A stretch of DNA of 64,000 nt from Apis mellifera. Its lineage: Eukaryota > Arthropoda > Insecta > Hymenoptera > Apidae. This document shows positions 1 to 13,264 of this stretch, in pieces. Position 1 is the first letter of the stretch; every line of letters begins with the position of its first letter. The stretch lies in contig NC_037644.1 of assembly GCF_003254395.2 (NCBI RefSeq), forward strand, positions 4,163,501-4,227,500, read 5' to 3'. Below the pieces are notes generated by a model. That model saw only the letters and a program-made list of their open reading frames with translations, was not told the DNA's origin and searched no databases. The translations under genes were made by a program, and so were the position numbers.

Positions 1-1100
1 AATTGAAAAATTTTGTTTTAATATTCATTAGAAAAATATTATAAAGAAAAATAAATTTTTTTTATAATTTAATTAATCATTATATTTTTCTGAACAAATA
101 TAATTTATTTTATTAAAATTAATAATTATATTCTTTATTATTATATTTTTATTTTAATTCTTAATTAAAATTGTGAATTTATAATATTTCAAATATTACA
201 ATTATTTATGGCAATGTAATCTAAATCTAACCTAAATTTAAATCATCAAAATCATCACCTAAATTTAAATAATCAATTTTAAATCAATTACAAATTTAAA
301 TTTTTAAAAAATACATTGTATCAAATATTGTGATAAAAATAATTATAGTTTCAAAAATTATAAAAATTAAAATTGAATGATGGATTTATTTAGCTCTAAG
401 TATAATTATAATTATTATAATTATTTTATATTAACTATATTTGTTATAATGTTAACTATATGTTAACTATATTTGTTATATTTTGTAACTATATATGCGA
501 TAAATCTACAAAATTGTATATTTAATTTTAAAAATTTATATTATAATTTATGCAAATTAAACTGTATTTATTAAATATTTATTTTATATATTTTATAATT
601 AACAAAAATCAAAAGAAATAAAATTAAAAAATTTTGATTAAATTTTATTAAAGTAGCAATAAAACGAAACTTCTATTGATTTTATTCTATGGATATAATA
701 TCATATTGCCTTTAATCTAAATTAACAAAGATAATATCAAAAATTAAAAATTAAAATTCAATTAAATTAAATTTTTTTTCAATTGTACGCACTTTGTATC
801 ATCATTACATTATATATTATATATTGTGTTTAATCTTCTTACATTTAATTCTTATATTATAATATTATATATATTCTTATATTATATTATAATAAAAATA
901 TATGCAAATATCATTAATTCCTATTTAATTTAAATCACCAAATATACTATTTAATTTAATTTGCAATGAGTAATAAAAAAATTCATTTTCTAAATTTCTA
1001 TTTCTATAAAATACATTAAAATATATTTGGAAAGATTAGGAAATATAATTTTTCAATTATTTTATCTAAATCATTAATATTCTTTTGCTTTTTTATAGAG

Positions 1101-1161
<61 letters not shown>

Positions 1162-4020
1162 TATATTTCATTATTATTTATTATTATAAATTAATTCTGA
1201 ATTTAAAGATTCGATATTACTATATTTATATAGAAAATATATATGCATATAAAAAATAAATATCTATATATTTCTTATATATATATATATTTATTTATTT
1301 TTATATTCAATGCTTTGCATATTATATATGAAAATTTTATATAGTTTTTATACAATTTCTATCTAATTTTTTTTATCAAAAAAGAAATTTTATTATTTTC
1401 TATTTCGATTATTTGCTAATTTTATCAAATTGTAAAATATTTTATTTAAAAAATAAACAAAGTAGTAACTTACTTAACAGCATTTTAATGATTATTATCT
1501 TACAGTACATCTTAATATAACATTAAAAATTAAAATATATTATTATATAATATAATATTATAATATTATTATATTTTAATTTTTATAATATTATTATTAT
1601 TTTCTATTATTTTATATTTTTTATATATTTTCTTCATAAATAAAAAATATTTATAAAATGAATATTCACGATTTCAAAAAGGAAATGAAAAATTAAGTAA
1701 AAAATATTGATTTTGTTAATTTTTTTTAAAAATATCTAATCTTTTCTAAGCCATAAAAAAAATTAAAAATTAATAGAAGATTTATTATTTTTTCAAAGAA
1801 CTTAATTGTGTTTGTATTTTATATTTTTATTATATCAAAAAGATTTTTTCTATATATATTTATCTATTTTCTTGAATTTAAAATATATATGTTAGATGTA
1901 TTGCTTATGGCAGAAAAAAGCATGTTAACATTTCTGCGCCAATTGAAATTGCGCGAAACATCTGCATGAATTATACAACAGAATTTCATAAACTGTTGAG
2001 CAATATAGTCCATGAATATTTCCAAGAAATAATATAAGAGAATTTAACTATAAGAAATCATAATATTCATAAATGAATTTTACAAACATGTTTTACAGTA
2101 TATATATTTTACATGTTTTACAATATTGTTTATTTTTCGATATACTTGCTCTTTTAAATGATGTTTTTTAATTATCGATTTACTTGACAAATATTAGAAT
2201 ATAATATGTTGCTAATATTTTCAGAAAAAAATTTGGCTAATTCAATTGATTACTTATTAATTTCAAAATTCTTCAATATATAGAACGAGCCGTATAAAAT
2301 ATTACAAATTTATAAACTATAAAAAAAATCAATTTCTTCCTTTTTTTGTTTTTTAAAATACAGATGTTTCAACTTTTAACGTATCACAAAATTTTTAAAC
2401 AGGGCAAGTAAAAGAATTAAAAAAAGACTACATATTTTTTAAATGGAAAATACTATTAATTTTTTCCTTAAAATAAATATTTTTATAATTTTTGTTAAAA
2501 TAAATATTTCAATTATTTATTTATTACATAATGAAAAGTATTACAATGAAAATTTATTTTAAAAGAAAACTTTGAAAAAGTTTATTTGAAAATATCAAAC
2601 AAAAAAATGAAGAAATCGAAAAATATCAGAATGATGTTGTTTACAAATAATGTTCTTATTAAAAATAATTTTAAAATTTTATTTTAAAATTTGATTTTAT
2701 TCATAATAAACTTTAAATCCAAATTAATTTAAATAATAAGTTAAATTTAATAAGATTCAAATTAGATAATAAATAAAATTAATAGATAATAAATAATTAT
2801 ATTATTATGTAATACGTTGAAATTTTACATTATTATTAATAAATATGAAATAAAATTTTTCGTTAATGATTATTGTTAATGTACAATAATATTAGAATCT
2901 TTAATTTTATCATGTTTCAATTAATTATTTCAAATCTATTAAAAAATGAATAAATAAAGAAAAATAATAAAAATAATATATATCTAATTAAAATATTTAT
3001 TATATATTTACAAAATTAAATAATTGAAAAAATATTTTATTTATTATTATAGAAATTATTATTTTAAATTAATATTCTGTAATAAAATGAAGGAAATATT
3101 TTTTATTTTCTAAATATTTCTTTTTTGTTTTTAATACTATTATCTAAAACTGTTCTAAATAAGCAAAATTGAAGTTGATTTGTTATAATTTAGATAATAT
3201 GATCATATAATAACTAAATAATAAAGATAAATGTATATATATCTCTTGTTGAGTATGGTTGTTAAATAGATAGTTTTGTAGATGGTTGAATAGTATGATT
3301 TTCGAATAGATCTTTTAATGTATTATTTTTTTCGTTGGCTCGTTACTGTTTGTTATTCATAAAAGTATTCATAATGCAAGCAATTATATATAAATAGTTA
3401 ATGAACAGCAATGTGATCACTTTTTAAATAACTTAAGTAAACTATTCATGAAAAAAACTCGTTTATTAAATCTATCATTTAATATTCATTGTTATTCAAA
3501 ATCAAAATCGAAATAAAAAAAATATATATTCAAAATTACTTTAAGATATTCGAAATTGTATCAAAGGAGATTCTCAGGGATTGAAAGTAAATATTGATTT
3601 TCGATAAGTATAAAACTATGAAAAATACAACGAAATTCAAAATAGCTATGCATATTGATGATAACATTTATATTGAACATACACATATAAAAGAAAAGTC
3701 CGATTTGTAGAAAACTTTTTTTCGTATTTTTCATATTTGTTGAACATTAATGCAACATCAATCGCCACAAAATAAGAAATTACTATGATATATGCATTGC
3801 GTCACTAGTCTCGAATATATCAAGCATGTAATATCTCAAACAAAATCATAAAAAAATTTTGTTTTCAGTTTTATTTCCTTAAAAATTATTCTCATGTCCA
3901 TAGCATTGGTGGAATGAGGAATGAATTGCAAAAGATATCAGTATTACGCAAAATAATAAATCTATGAATTGTGTTATTATTAAATAGGTCAAGATAAAAA
4001 TCTGAAAATAGCACAGTTAA
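1..4020. other. AT-rich non-coding stretch
   Basis: Almost uninterrupted A/T sequence with many short homopolymers and stops in all frames. I see no gene, RNA gene or transposon end. A slightly less AT-rich patch lies at about 1,905-2,035. The only distinct structure is the TA microsatellite listed separately. Confidence 0.75.
1107..1154. repeat. (TA)n microsatellite, about 24 units
   Basis: Pure TA dinucleotide run flanked by T-rich sequence. Typical insect microsatellite; length is likely polymorphic. Confidence 0.95.
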
Positions 4021-4275
4021 ATAGGTAAGCGACGATATTTTACAATCCACTCGTTAATATAAGTGAGAAGAAAAATCGTGGATTTAGAAGATTCCCAGGA
4101 GCGCGATATAAAACATTGGTAACAGCATTCGCTGCCGAATAAAAAGGTTCCATGGCACACTAAAAAGATCGTTTACGGCTCTTTCGAGCCTCCTTATTAC
4201 TTCCAAGAGGCCGAGAAAATTATTAATTCTCTTGGAAATTAATGTTCCCAACGACTCGCATATTCTGCGCAATTT
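4020..4275. other. GC-elevated island, function unknown
   Basis: Base composition shifts clearly away from the AT desert, with several CpG and GC-containing words, for example around 4,098-4,104 and 4,170-4,215. The longest minus-strand frame (4,084-4,272, 62 codons) resembles nothing I know. In AT-rich hymenopteran DNA such islands are often exons, UTRs, promoters or conserved non-coding elements; which applies here cannot be told. Confidence 0.4.
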
Positions 4276-5269
4276 TTTTCCTTTTTTTTTTTTTTTATCT
4301 TCCTTTCTTCAGTCACAAAGTAGAGAACAATCGTTATGAATTCAAGGGACCGAGCTATTCTTAAGAAATAAATTATACTTATTTCTAATTCGAGGGAGTT
4401 TTATTATCGCGGTAAATTCCAGACTATTGTTTTCGTTCAGAAATTATAGGATTCAAATGTCAATTATAATGAAGATATTATTAAGTAAATAATTAATCAA
4501 TTAATTTTGCGTTTTAATTTGAAAATACTTAATGTTTCTTAAATTTAAATTCAGAAATTTAAATATCTTTTAATAATATTTTAATAAATTTAAATTTATC
4601 TTCAAATTCATCTTCAAAATAATAAGATTTATATAAAATATTTATATCACGAATCAATTTAATCTGATAAATCTATATAAAATTAATCGAATGAAAACTT
4701 TGGCGTATTATTCATAAATGTTCTAATTTGTTTCATTTAAAAGTTATAACACATCCTTTAATTGAATCGAGAAAAATATAAAAATTGATTTACGATACAA
4801 TCATTAAGTTCATGATGATATTGTATTAAAAATTACAATAAAATATATTCTTATAATGAAATATAATTATTATCATATACAATTATTAAAATTAGTTAAT
4901 AATTTAAAAATATTTAATTTCAAATTATTAAATTTTGCTTTAAATTTATATTATATTCATTTTTTAAAAATATTGTATTATATACATCAACAATACTAAA
5001 TGAATTAATTTAAATATCAATTCTCTTTGATTGAATCGTTTTAATTTCTTTTTTAAAATAATTATGTATTTTAGAAAATATTAAAATTTTGTTTTTTGAT
5101 GAACAATTCTTAAATAAATAATCTATATTATTATAATTATAACTCGAACTTCATAATCAACTAAAATACATATTTGTATTTTTTTAAACAGACATAACAA
5201 ACATCTCAGTAAATATTAACTCTATCTAAAAACAAAAGAAATTTGATGAGAAATACATTAGAATATTAG

Positions 5270-5645
5270 CAATAGAAATAACGAAATGAGCTACACGGAA
5301 TAGAAAGTTCGTGAAACACAATGTATTTTATTCTAGTTTCTACCACAGCAGAGAGAGAATGGTTAAAAGATAAAAAAAAGCATGCTCGATCTCTTAGTTG
5401 GCTCGTTAGTCAGTGAATTCTTTCTTCTTTCACGAACTACTAATTATCTCTATAGCTTCCAAGAGACTGCCGCCAACTCACTTTGACAATCATTCTCTCG
5501 TATACGCCTTCTAGAGCCGAGTGCTGAGTTTATGAGTTCGATAATCGCTTCTCTTCCGCGATAAGCTTTAATTTATGGAGTTTTCAACGTTCCTAGGCCT
5601 GTACTGTGGTAACTTTTGAATACTGAAATACACTATCGTTCGTGA
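5270..5645. promoter_or_regulatory. GC-elevated island, candidate conserved or regulatory element
   Basis: About 370 bases with markedly mixed base use and repeated CpG (for example at 5,471-5,530 and 5,548-5,565) inside sequence that is otherwise nearly all A/T. No open frame of convincing length crosses it, so a non-coding role such as enhancer, promoter or lncRNA exon is more likely than protein coding. This is inferred from composition only. Confidence 0.35.
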
Positions 5646-5649
5646 TTAC

Positions 5650-8600
5650 TCATAGATATTAATTTTACTGTAAAATTATAAAATAAACTTCATTTAATGT
5701 TATATTTACGATCTATTTTTACATTTAATTAATCATGATATATTTCATTTATTTTTTTTTTTATTTATTTCTTTCGAGACAAATGATGTTTATTAAAATA
5801 TTAGGTTGTTTTTAGTAAGATTAATAGTAAGATTTTTATATATTGTGAATATCAGTATATATCGTGAGTATATGGCGAGTGCTTGAATTTTTTCTATATT
5901 TTGAAAACTTTTTTTTATGAAAAATAATAAATTTAAAATAAATTTCTTATAAGACTTTTTTGTTATGAATTTATTTCTCTGATTTCCTCAATTCATTTAT
6001 ATGAATATAATAATCATTATTTATTTATTACTATTTTATTTTACTTTTCTGACTATGAAGACTATTTTCGTTTGGTTAAATTTGAATATTAGGCGATTAT
6101 GTTAATGCGATAAAATTCTTTTTTTTACGCTATTGGACTAATTATAAAATATATAAAATACATAACTAAAAAAGGAAAAAAGATCGGTATTATATTACGA
6201 TAATTAGCGAACTTTTACTTCCAATAATTAATTTTTGGATAACAAAAATCAAATATCGCATAAAAATTCTATCATTGTATTATTTCATTTGTCTGACCAT
6301 AATTATTTTATTCTATTTGTTAGTTTATAACTGTTTTATTATTCTTATTTAACTATAACTTATCAATTCTATACGATCTTAATTTAATTTCGGATAATAT
6401 CTATCTTATTTTAATTGTTTAAATATGAATAATTTATTCATATATTCTACTTGTTTAATTGAGATCATCTTCATCTGTTTGATCATAAATGTTTCCTAAT
6501 TAAAAAAACAGCTCTTCATTATAATTTCATGTTCTGATGTTTTTTTTATAAAAAAAATTATATAAATTATATAAATTATATAATTATATAAATTATACAT
6601 AATATATAATTTATTTATATAATTATATAATTATATAAATTATACATTATAAGTTTTTCAAAATGCTAAATCCATATAATATCCATATAATAATATAGTA
6701 AACAATATAAAAATTTGTAATTAATTTATTAACAATTCATTGAAATGAATATAGAAATATTTTCTTCTATTTTTCCTTTATTGTATTCTTTTTTCTTTTT
6801 ATTTTATGTATCTTTTTTTTTTTTTAGTTCATAACAATATAATTCTCGTCAATGGATTATATCTGATTCCTCCGCATAGAAATACGATTATTATCATATC
6901 GCAATTTTATACATCGGAGGTGATAAATTATTAACACATTCATGAACGTGTGATTTCCTTCATTACTGGTTTAATTCGCTTGTCAAAATTAATTTTCTCT
7001 TGTTATATGTCATGTTGAATAGATGAATTTTCATTTTAAAAAATTTATGAAATATCAAAATTTGTTATTTCAATTGCATTAAAAGTGAACTTTTGCTATA
7101 ACAAAATCAGAAAATTGATTACATTAATACATTATTTTATTGAAATATTTTATTTTAACAAATCGAATTATTGTATAAATATATAAATTATACAACATAA
7201 TTATAATTTTTAAACATAACTTATAATTTTTTTCATTTTATATATATTTAATTTTTAGATTTGATATATTATTATAATAATTATAATATTTACGATTTTA
7301 AATTATATTTCATAAATTTTAATTTTATTTTCAATAAATTCTGACATTCTATATCACATTTCAAATTCTATCATATATAGAAATGAAAATAACATTTCTC
7401 TCTAAAATTATAATTTTTATTATTTAACTATTACTTAATAACTTAATTCACTAATACACGCGGAATATTATATTTTAATCAAAGTTAATCATTATTTATC
7501 AGTCAACTTTATACATCAATGATTCAATTCTATGCGGTAATTATTGTTTTCATTTGTTGATGATTTTAATGAGGCTTTAATAAGATATTTTATATATTTC
7601 GATAACTTAAATATATTTCAACATATTAAATTAAATTAATATTGTTATATAACTTTGTAATATTAAATAACAAAATTTGAATGAATAGGCAAGAAGAAAA
7701 CACAAAAATAAAAATGAAGATGAGACATAATCGAAATAGTAAAAGACTAAAAAAAGAAAAAAACATAAAAAAAATAATTATTAAATATGTGTCATAAAAT
7801 ATTAAAGAATAAAGTTATATTCTTAATACAATCTTTTATGTGAAATTTTTTTGTTCACAACACATACTCAAACTACGAGTATGTATAAAAATTTTATTAT
7901 ATTGCCATTTTTTCAAATCAATATTTTCAAATAATATCAATTTATCAAAAAATTATGAGAAAACTTGTATGTTATAATTTTATATATAATTTTGCATATA
8001 TAAATCTATATAATAAAATCTATGTAATAATAATGAATAAATGATAATTTGCAAATTTAAAAAAATATAATTTAACATATATTTCAAATAATGCAGCATA
8101 TATTTTACATATTAATTGAATATTTAAATTTATTTTAGTTGTAAAGCATAAAACTTTGCAGTCTATCAATCACTCTTTATAAATAACTAATTATATAATA
8201 TATAAATATATATAACATATATATAAATATAATATATATTATATTATTTTTTGTTAATTGAATATATGTATAAATATAAATCTTTAAAAAAAGTAATTAA
8301 AAATTTCATTACAATTATTACATAATTATTATTTCATTTTTGTGATGACTATATTTCCACTATACTTAATTACTCTTGAAGAAAAGTATATAATAAAATA
8401 TAAAATTTTTTGTACATTATTTTACAGGAAATTCATCTAATTCAATTTATTCAATTCATAATCTTTATATTTTGATTTTAATAAAATTTGTAATTTTAAT
8501 AGAATAAATTTTTAATAGAGTAAATTTTAATAGAATAATATATAGAATATATTGATCTGTATAGAAATTTTTTGTCGATAGAAAATCTCCGTAAATTATG

Positions 8601-9000
8601 AATTCAATATACATATAGTGAATTATAAAAAAATTTTTTATTAATAGAAAATCTCTATAAGACTGTCAATCTTTAAAATTTCAATATCTTTTTATTTTGA
8701 ATACAATTACGCTTGATTTATATTCTCATTATTATATTTCTCTATTATTATCATATTCTAATCAGTATATTTTTAAAAAATATTAAACTTATTTTACTTA
8801 TTACAAATGTTTTTATGCAATACATTATATCTATATAATAATATTTATTTTTATAAATTTATTTATTTTTACAAAAATAACAAGTTATTATCAAATAAAT
8901 CATTTGAATAAAATTCTTGAAAAATTTTCTAAAATAAGATAAATCATAATAATATAAAATAATATAAAAAATTTCATATGAACATAGAATCGTGAATTTA
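5650..9000. other. AT-rich non-coding stretch
   Basis: No gene seen. Contains short AT-only tandem patches (about 6,553-6,650; 8,200-8,250) and imperfect short repeats around 8,500-8,660. A weakly GC-richer patch lies at about 6,840-7,000, too short to interpret. Confidence 0.7.
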
Positions 9001-9416
9001 TATTGTTATTGTTGTTGTTATTGTTATTGTTATTGTTATTGTTATTGTTATTGTTATTGTTATTGTTATTGTTATTGTTATTGTTATTGTTATTGTTATT
9101 GTTATTGTTATTGTTATTGTTATTGTTATTGTTATTGTTATTGTTATTGTTATTGTTATTGTTATTGTTATTGTTATTGTTATTGTTATTGTTATTGTTA
9201 TTGTTATTGTTATTGTTATTGTTATTGTTATTGTTATTGTTATTGTTATTGTTATTGTTATTGTTATTGTTATTGTTATTGTTATTGTTATTGTTATTGT
9301 TATTGTTATTGTTATTGTTATTGTTATTGTTATTGTTATTGTTATTGTTATTGTTATTGTTATTGTTATTGTTATTGTTATTGTTATTGTTATTGTTATT
9401 GTTATTGTTATTGTTA
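9001..9416. repeat. Hexanucleotide array (TTATTG)n, about 67 units
   Basis: After a short irregular lead-in (9,001-9,015) the hexamer TTATTG runs with no visible interruption to about 9,416, some 400 bases. The array is open in several frames and would translate to poly-Leu, Tyr-Cys or Ile-Thr repeats. These frames are by-products of the repeat and not genes. Its purity implies recent expansion or an active slippage locus, and its assembled length may be unreliable. Confidence 0.97.
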
Positions 9417-9419
9417 TAT

Positions 9420-11148
9420 TTAGATAATTTATATTGCTATATTGAATTAAAAATACATTCAAGTACAAAAAAAATGTTGCGATAGATGAAAGGGAAGTCA
9501 AAATAAAACAAATTAGAATATAGTAAAGTTCAAGTATAATAAAGTATCAATAAAAAAAAATCTGATTGAAAAGAAGTTTAAAATGAGAAAATTATGAAGG
9601 AAAAAAGATAGAAAAGTAAAGAAAAAAGCTAAACAACAGTGCCATCGCATTCTCTTAAATTTTTCATGCCACGTTCGAAAAAATATGACTAGAATTGTAT
9701 ATTTAAAAGGTAGATGGAATTTAATGAGATGTCAGCACATACATTTAAATTTAGCCAAACTATGAATAAAATTAACAATTTTTTTCTCCGACAAAAAATA
9801 ATATAACATATAAAATAAATATAATATATTCTTTTGGTTTATAAATTAATCTTTGATAATTTAGATCGTGAATTTTTTAATCATATTAATGTAAAAAATG
9901 TTATGTTGAAATCAAAATTCTGTTATTTATATTATCTAATAATTCGATTATTAGTACTACACATCTTGAAAAATTAAATTAGATTTTAGAATAAAAATAA
10001 GAATGAAATATATTTTAAGAAATATTTTATAATATTATAAAGATGATGATTAATCAAATGCTTTAATCTTTTAAATGAGAAAAATATTATTTTAAAAAAA
10101 AAGAGAATTAAAATAAATAAATATTCAATATCGTATTCTAATAATATATTTTTTTATATTATTTAAAAAATTAATATTTTTTATAAAATATAATTATAAT
10201 ATAATATAATATAATAAAATATAATTATAAATATAAATATTATTTATAAAATAAATATTTATTTTTATATTTTAATTATTTTAAAAATTAAAAATAGAAA
10301 TTTATAAATAAATAGAAAACAATTACAAATAAAATAACTATATGATTTATAATTTATAATAACTTTATTATTTAAAGAATGTTTAAGAATATTTAAAAAT
10401 AAAACAATTTTTTAATAGTATTGTATTGTGTTAATAAATTGTTTTTCATGAAACATATCCTCATTTAATATTATAATTTAACTTAAGTTTTGTTTACAAA
10501 CAAAAAAGAAAAAAATATTATATTAAACTAATATTAAAAATTATATATTAAAAATATTAAATATTATATTATATTGTTGTTTATATAATGGACATATTAT
10601 CAAATAATAATTTTAATATAATAAATATCTTATCAATAACAAGACTGTTATAATATTATATTGAGTGTTCGGTAAACAAATATATAAGTACTGAAAAACT
10701 ATTTGTAGTATGAAAAAACGATTCGAGAAAAAACGGGAAAAAAAATAAATGATTTCAAAGAAAATATAATCTGATATATTATAATAACATTAAAAATAAG
10801 ATGTATTTCATATTCGATAAATTTGAAATATTTTATCAAGATTAATATTTTAATAATTTTTAAAATTAATAATTTTTTGCTTGGATTAATTTTTGATATA
10901 AATATTCGTAATATTGTCTTAAAATATTTTTAATATATACTACATATCTAGAGATAATTTTTTGTTTATTATCATTTTAATTATTTTAAATAATTTTGAT
11001 TTTGATATATATTGTCATTATTCTTTTATTTCACATTCAATCTTTTAGCTATCATTTATTGTTTATAAAAAGATAACTAAGAAAAGATGCTTCATTAATA
11101 TTACGTAATTTTTTAATATTATATAAATTAAAATATTAAATTTAATTC
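9420..11148. other. AT-rich non-coding stretch
   Basis: No coding frame or transposon signature up to the TA target site of the first mariner. A weakly GC-richer patch at about 9,635-9,740 is the only local deviation. Confidence 0.7.
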
Positions 11149-11150
11149 TA

Positions 11151-11180
11151 TTGGGTTGGCAACTAAGTAATTGCGGATTT
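11151..11180 (+). repeat. mariner copy 1, left terminal inverted repeat
   Basis: Thirty bases starting TTGGGTTGGC, exactly matching the reverse complement of 12,397-12,426. This is the transposase binding and cleavage end, preceded by the TA target. Confidence 0.97.
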
Positions 11181-11335
11181 CACTCCATAGATGGCTTCAG
11201 TTGAATTTTTAGGTTTGCTGGCGTAGTCCAAATGTAAAACACATTTTGTTATTTGATAGTTGGCAATTCAGCTGTCAATCAGTAAAAAAAGTTTTTTGAT
11301 CGGTTGCGTAGTTTTCGTTTGGCGTTCGTTGAAAA

Positions 11336-12352
11336 ATGGAAAATCAAAAGGAACATTATCGTCATATTTTGCTTTTTTATTTTCGCAAAGGGAAAAACGC
11401 ATCGCAAGCTCACAAAAAGTTATGTGCTGTATGGTGACGAAGCCTTAAAAGAACGGCAGTGTCAAAATTGGTTTGACAAATTTCGTTCTGGTGATTTTTC
11501 ACTCAAAGACGAAAAACGCTTTGGTCGTCCAGTTGAAGTTGATGACGACCTAATCAAAGCAATAATCGATTCGGATCGTCACAGTACAACTCGTGAGATT
11601 GCAAAGAAGCTTCATGTATCACATACATGCATTGAAAACCACTTAAAACAACTTGGCTATGTTCAAAAACTCGATGGGTTCCTCACGAACTGAAAGAAAA
11701 GCATTTAACGCAACGCATTAACAGCTGCGATTTGCTAAAGAAACGTAATGAAAATGATCCATTTTTAAAACGACTGATAACTGGCGATGAAAAATGGGTT
11801 GTTTACAACAATATCAAGCGGAAAAGATCGTGGAGCAGGCCACGTGAACCAGCTCAAACAACATCAAAAGCTGGTATTCATCAAAAAAAGGTTTTGTTAT
11901 CAGTTTGATGGGACTACAAAGGAATTGTCTATTTTGAACTCTTACCACCCAACCAAACGATCAATTCTGTTGTCTACATTGAACAACTAATGAAATTAAA
12001 CAATGCAGTTGAAGAAAAGCAGCCCGAATTGACAAATCGAAAAAGTGTTGTATTCCATCATGACAATGCAAGGCCACACACATCTTGGTCACTCGGCAAA
12101 AATTATTGGAGCTTGGTTGGGATGTTTTACCACATCCACCATATAGTCCTGACCTTGCACCATCTGATTACTTTTTGTTTCGATCTTTACAAAACTCCTT
12201 GAATGGTAAAAATTTCAATAATGATGATGATATCAAATCGTACCTGATTCAGTTTTTTGCTAAACCTGAAATTTTATGAAGGTGGGATTATGATGCTGCC
12301 TGAAAGATGGCAAAAGATCATTGATCAAAATGAGCAATACATTACAGAATAA
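11336..12352 (+). pseudogene. mariner transposase pseudogene (copy 1)
   Basis: The reading frame starts at the ATG at 11,336 (protein begins MENQKEHYRH) and would end at TAA 12,350-12,352, about 340 residues, normal for mariner. The N-terminal helix-turn-helix region is recognisable (WFDKFRSGDFS; SHTCIENHLKQLGYVQ). The linker motif HELKEKH and catalytic blocks TGDEKW, HHDNARPH and SPDLAPSDYF all survive, with Asp codons at 11,786, 12,062 and 12,166. The gene is dead: a 2-base loss near 11,432 after the codons for CAV, a loss of about 4 bases near 11,676, a nonsense TGA in place of the Trp codon near 11,907, a 1-base loss near 12,085, and a small deletion near 12,262. Confidence 0.95.
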
Positions 12353-12396
12353 AGTTATTTAGTTCCATGAAAAAATTGTCTTTGATGTTCTAAAAA

Positions 12397-12426
12397 AAAT
12401 CCGCAATTACTTAGTTGCCAACCCAA
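12397..12426 (-). repeat. mariner copy 1, right terminal inverted repeat
   Basis: Perfect inverted copy of the left end, followed by TA at 12,427-12,428. Confidence 0.97.
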
Positions 12427-12428
12427 TA

Positions 12429-12842
12429 CATTATATTTTAGTTGTGACAAAAATATTCTAAAAATTTTCTTAATCAATACTAATTCATGATAAGTTGAAA
12501 TAGAATCTTCATTTATGAATATCTTTAGTTTAAATTAAGTTATATTAAAAACAGCAGCAAAATCAAACATTATAATACAGAAAATAATTAAATCTAGATT
12601 TTGATCAGATTGATCAAATATTTTTCAGAATTTTTCCTATTTAATCTATCGTAGATTTTTTTAATTTAAATCAAATGATTACATATCGTTTATTTGCTGA
12701 AACAATAATATAAACTCACTCAAAAATTAGAACTTTAAGAAAAACAATTTTAAGTAATCTGACTTATATATTATTATAATAAGAATTTCGTATGGAAATA
12801 TCAAATTACAAATGTAATTTCAAAATATAATAGAAAATATAT
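12429..12842. other. AT-rich spacer between mariner 1 and copia 3' LTR
   Basis: About 410 bases with no feature that I can recognise. Confidence 0.7.
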
Positions 12843-12844
12843 TA

Positions 12845-13255
12845 TTATTAGATTATGAATAGTTTGATTAATAATAAAAAATGTACAATAAAAAAAAATA
12901 TATTTAATAAAGAAAATAAATATAAACTACATACAAGTATAAACTACATAAAAAAATAACAACAATACATATCAAAATCAAAATTATTTAAAATAACTAA
13001 AATATGATAATAAACAAAAAACTACTTATGATATGAGCTGTATCGATATCTTTATTTTATTATACTAAGCGCGTTAAACAGTATGGCAATTCAAAAAAAA
13101 GGAAAAGACAAAAACAGAATCGAAACGATGATCATGTCCAGTGATATCTAATTCACACGTAAATGTACAAGATACATCAATATACATACAAACTCAATTT
13201 TCATTCGACGAATATCTTTGTAAAATTATATATTCATGTCAATAAATAAAATATT
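12845..13255 (-). repeat. copia element 3' LTR
   Basis: Counterpart of the 17.1-17.5 kb LTR. The best conserved block is 13,095-13,165, with AAAAGGAAAAGACAAAAACA and ATCTAATTCACACGTAAAT matching the other LTR. It starts right after the decayed C-terminus of RNase H, as expected. Confidence 0.85.
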
Positions 13256-13264
13256 TGCATATAT

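Larger units (their letters stand above)
11151..12426 (+). mobile_element. mariner element copy 1 (Tc1/mariner superfamily), full length but inactive
   Basis: A complete 1,276-bp mariner bounded by perfect 30-bp inverted repeats and flanked by the expected TA target duplication (11,149-11,150 and 12,427-12,428). Length and ITRs fit the roughly 1.28-kb mariners of ants and bees; the decoded transposase fragments look closest to the Mboumar-type family as I remember it. Mariner moves by cut-and-paste using a single DD34D transposase. The element is intact at its ends but its transposase gene is broken, so it could only be mobilised in trans. Confidence 0.97.

Noticed and set aside
200..250. Telomere-like CTAAC words
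   Set aside because: Only isolated occurrences with no (TTAGG)n array.
8992..9501. Three long open frames (Tyr-Cys, Leu and Ile-Thr repeats)
   Set aside because: They are translations of the hexamer array and its flanks, with no independent coding sign.
11260..12279. Four overlapping short open frames in mariner copy 1 as separate genes
   Set aside because: They are frame fragments of one broken transposase; two are shifted shadows upstream of the true ATG.
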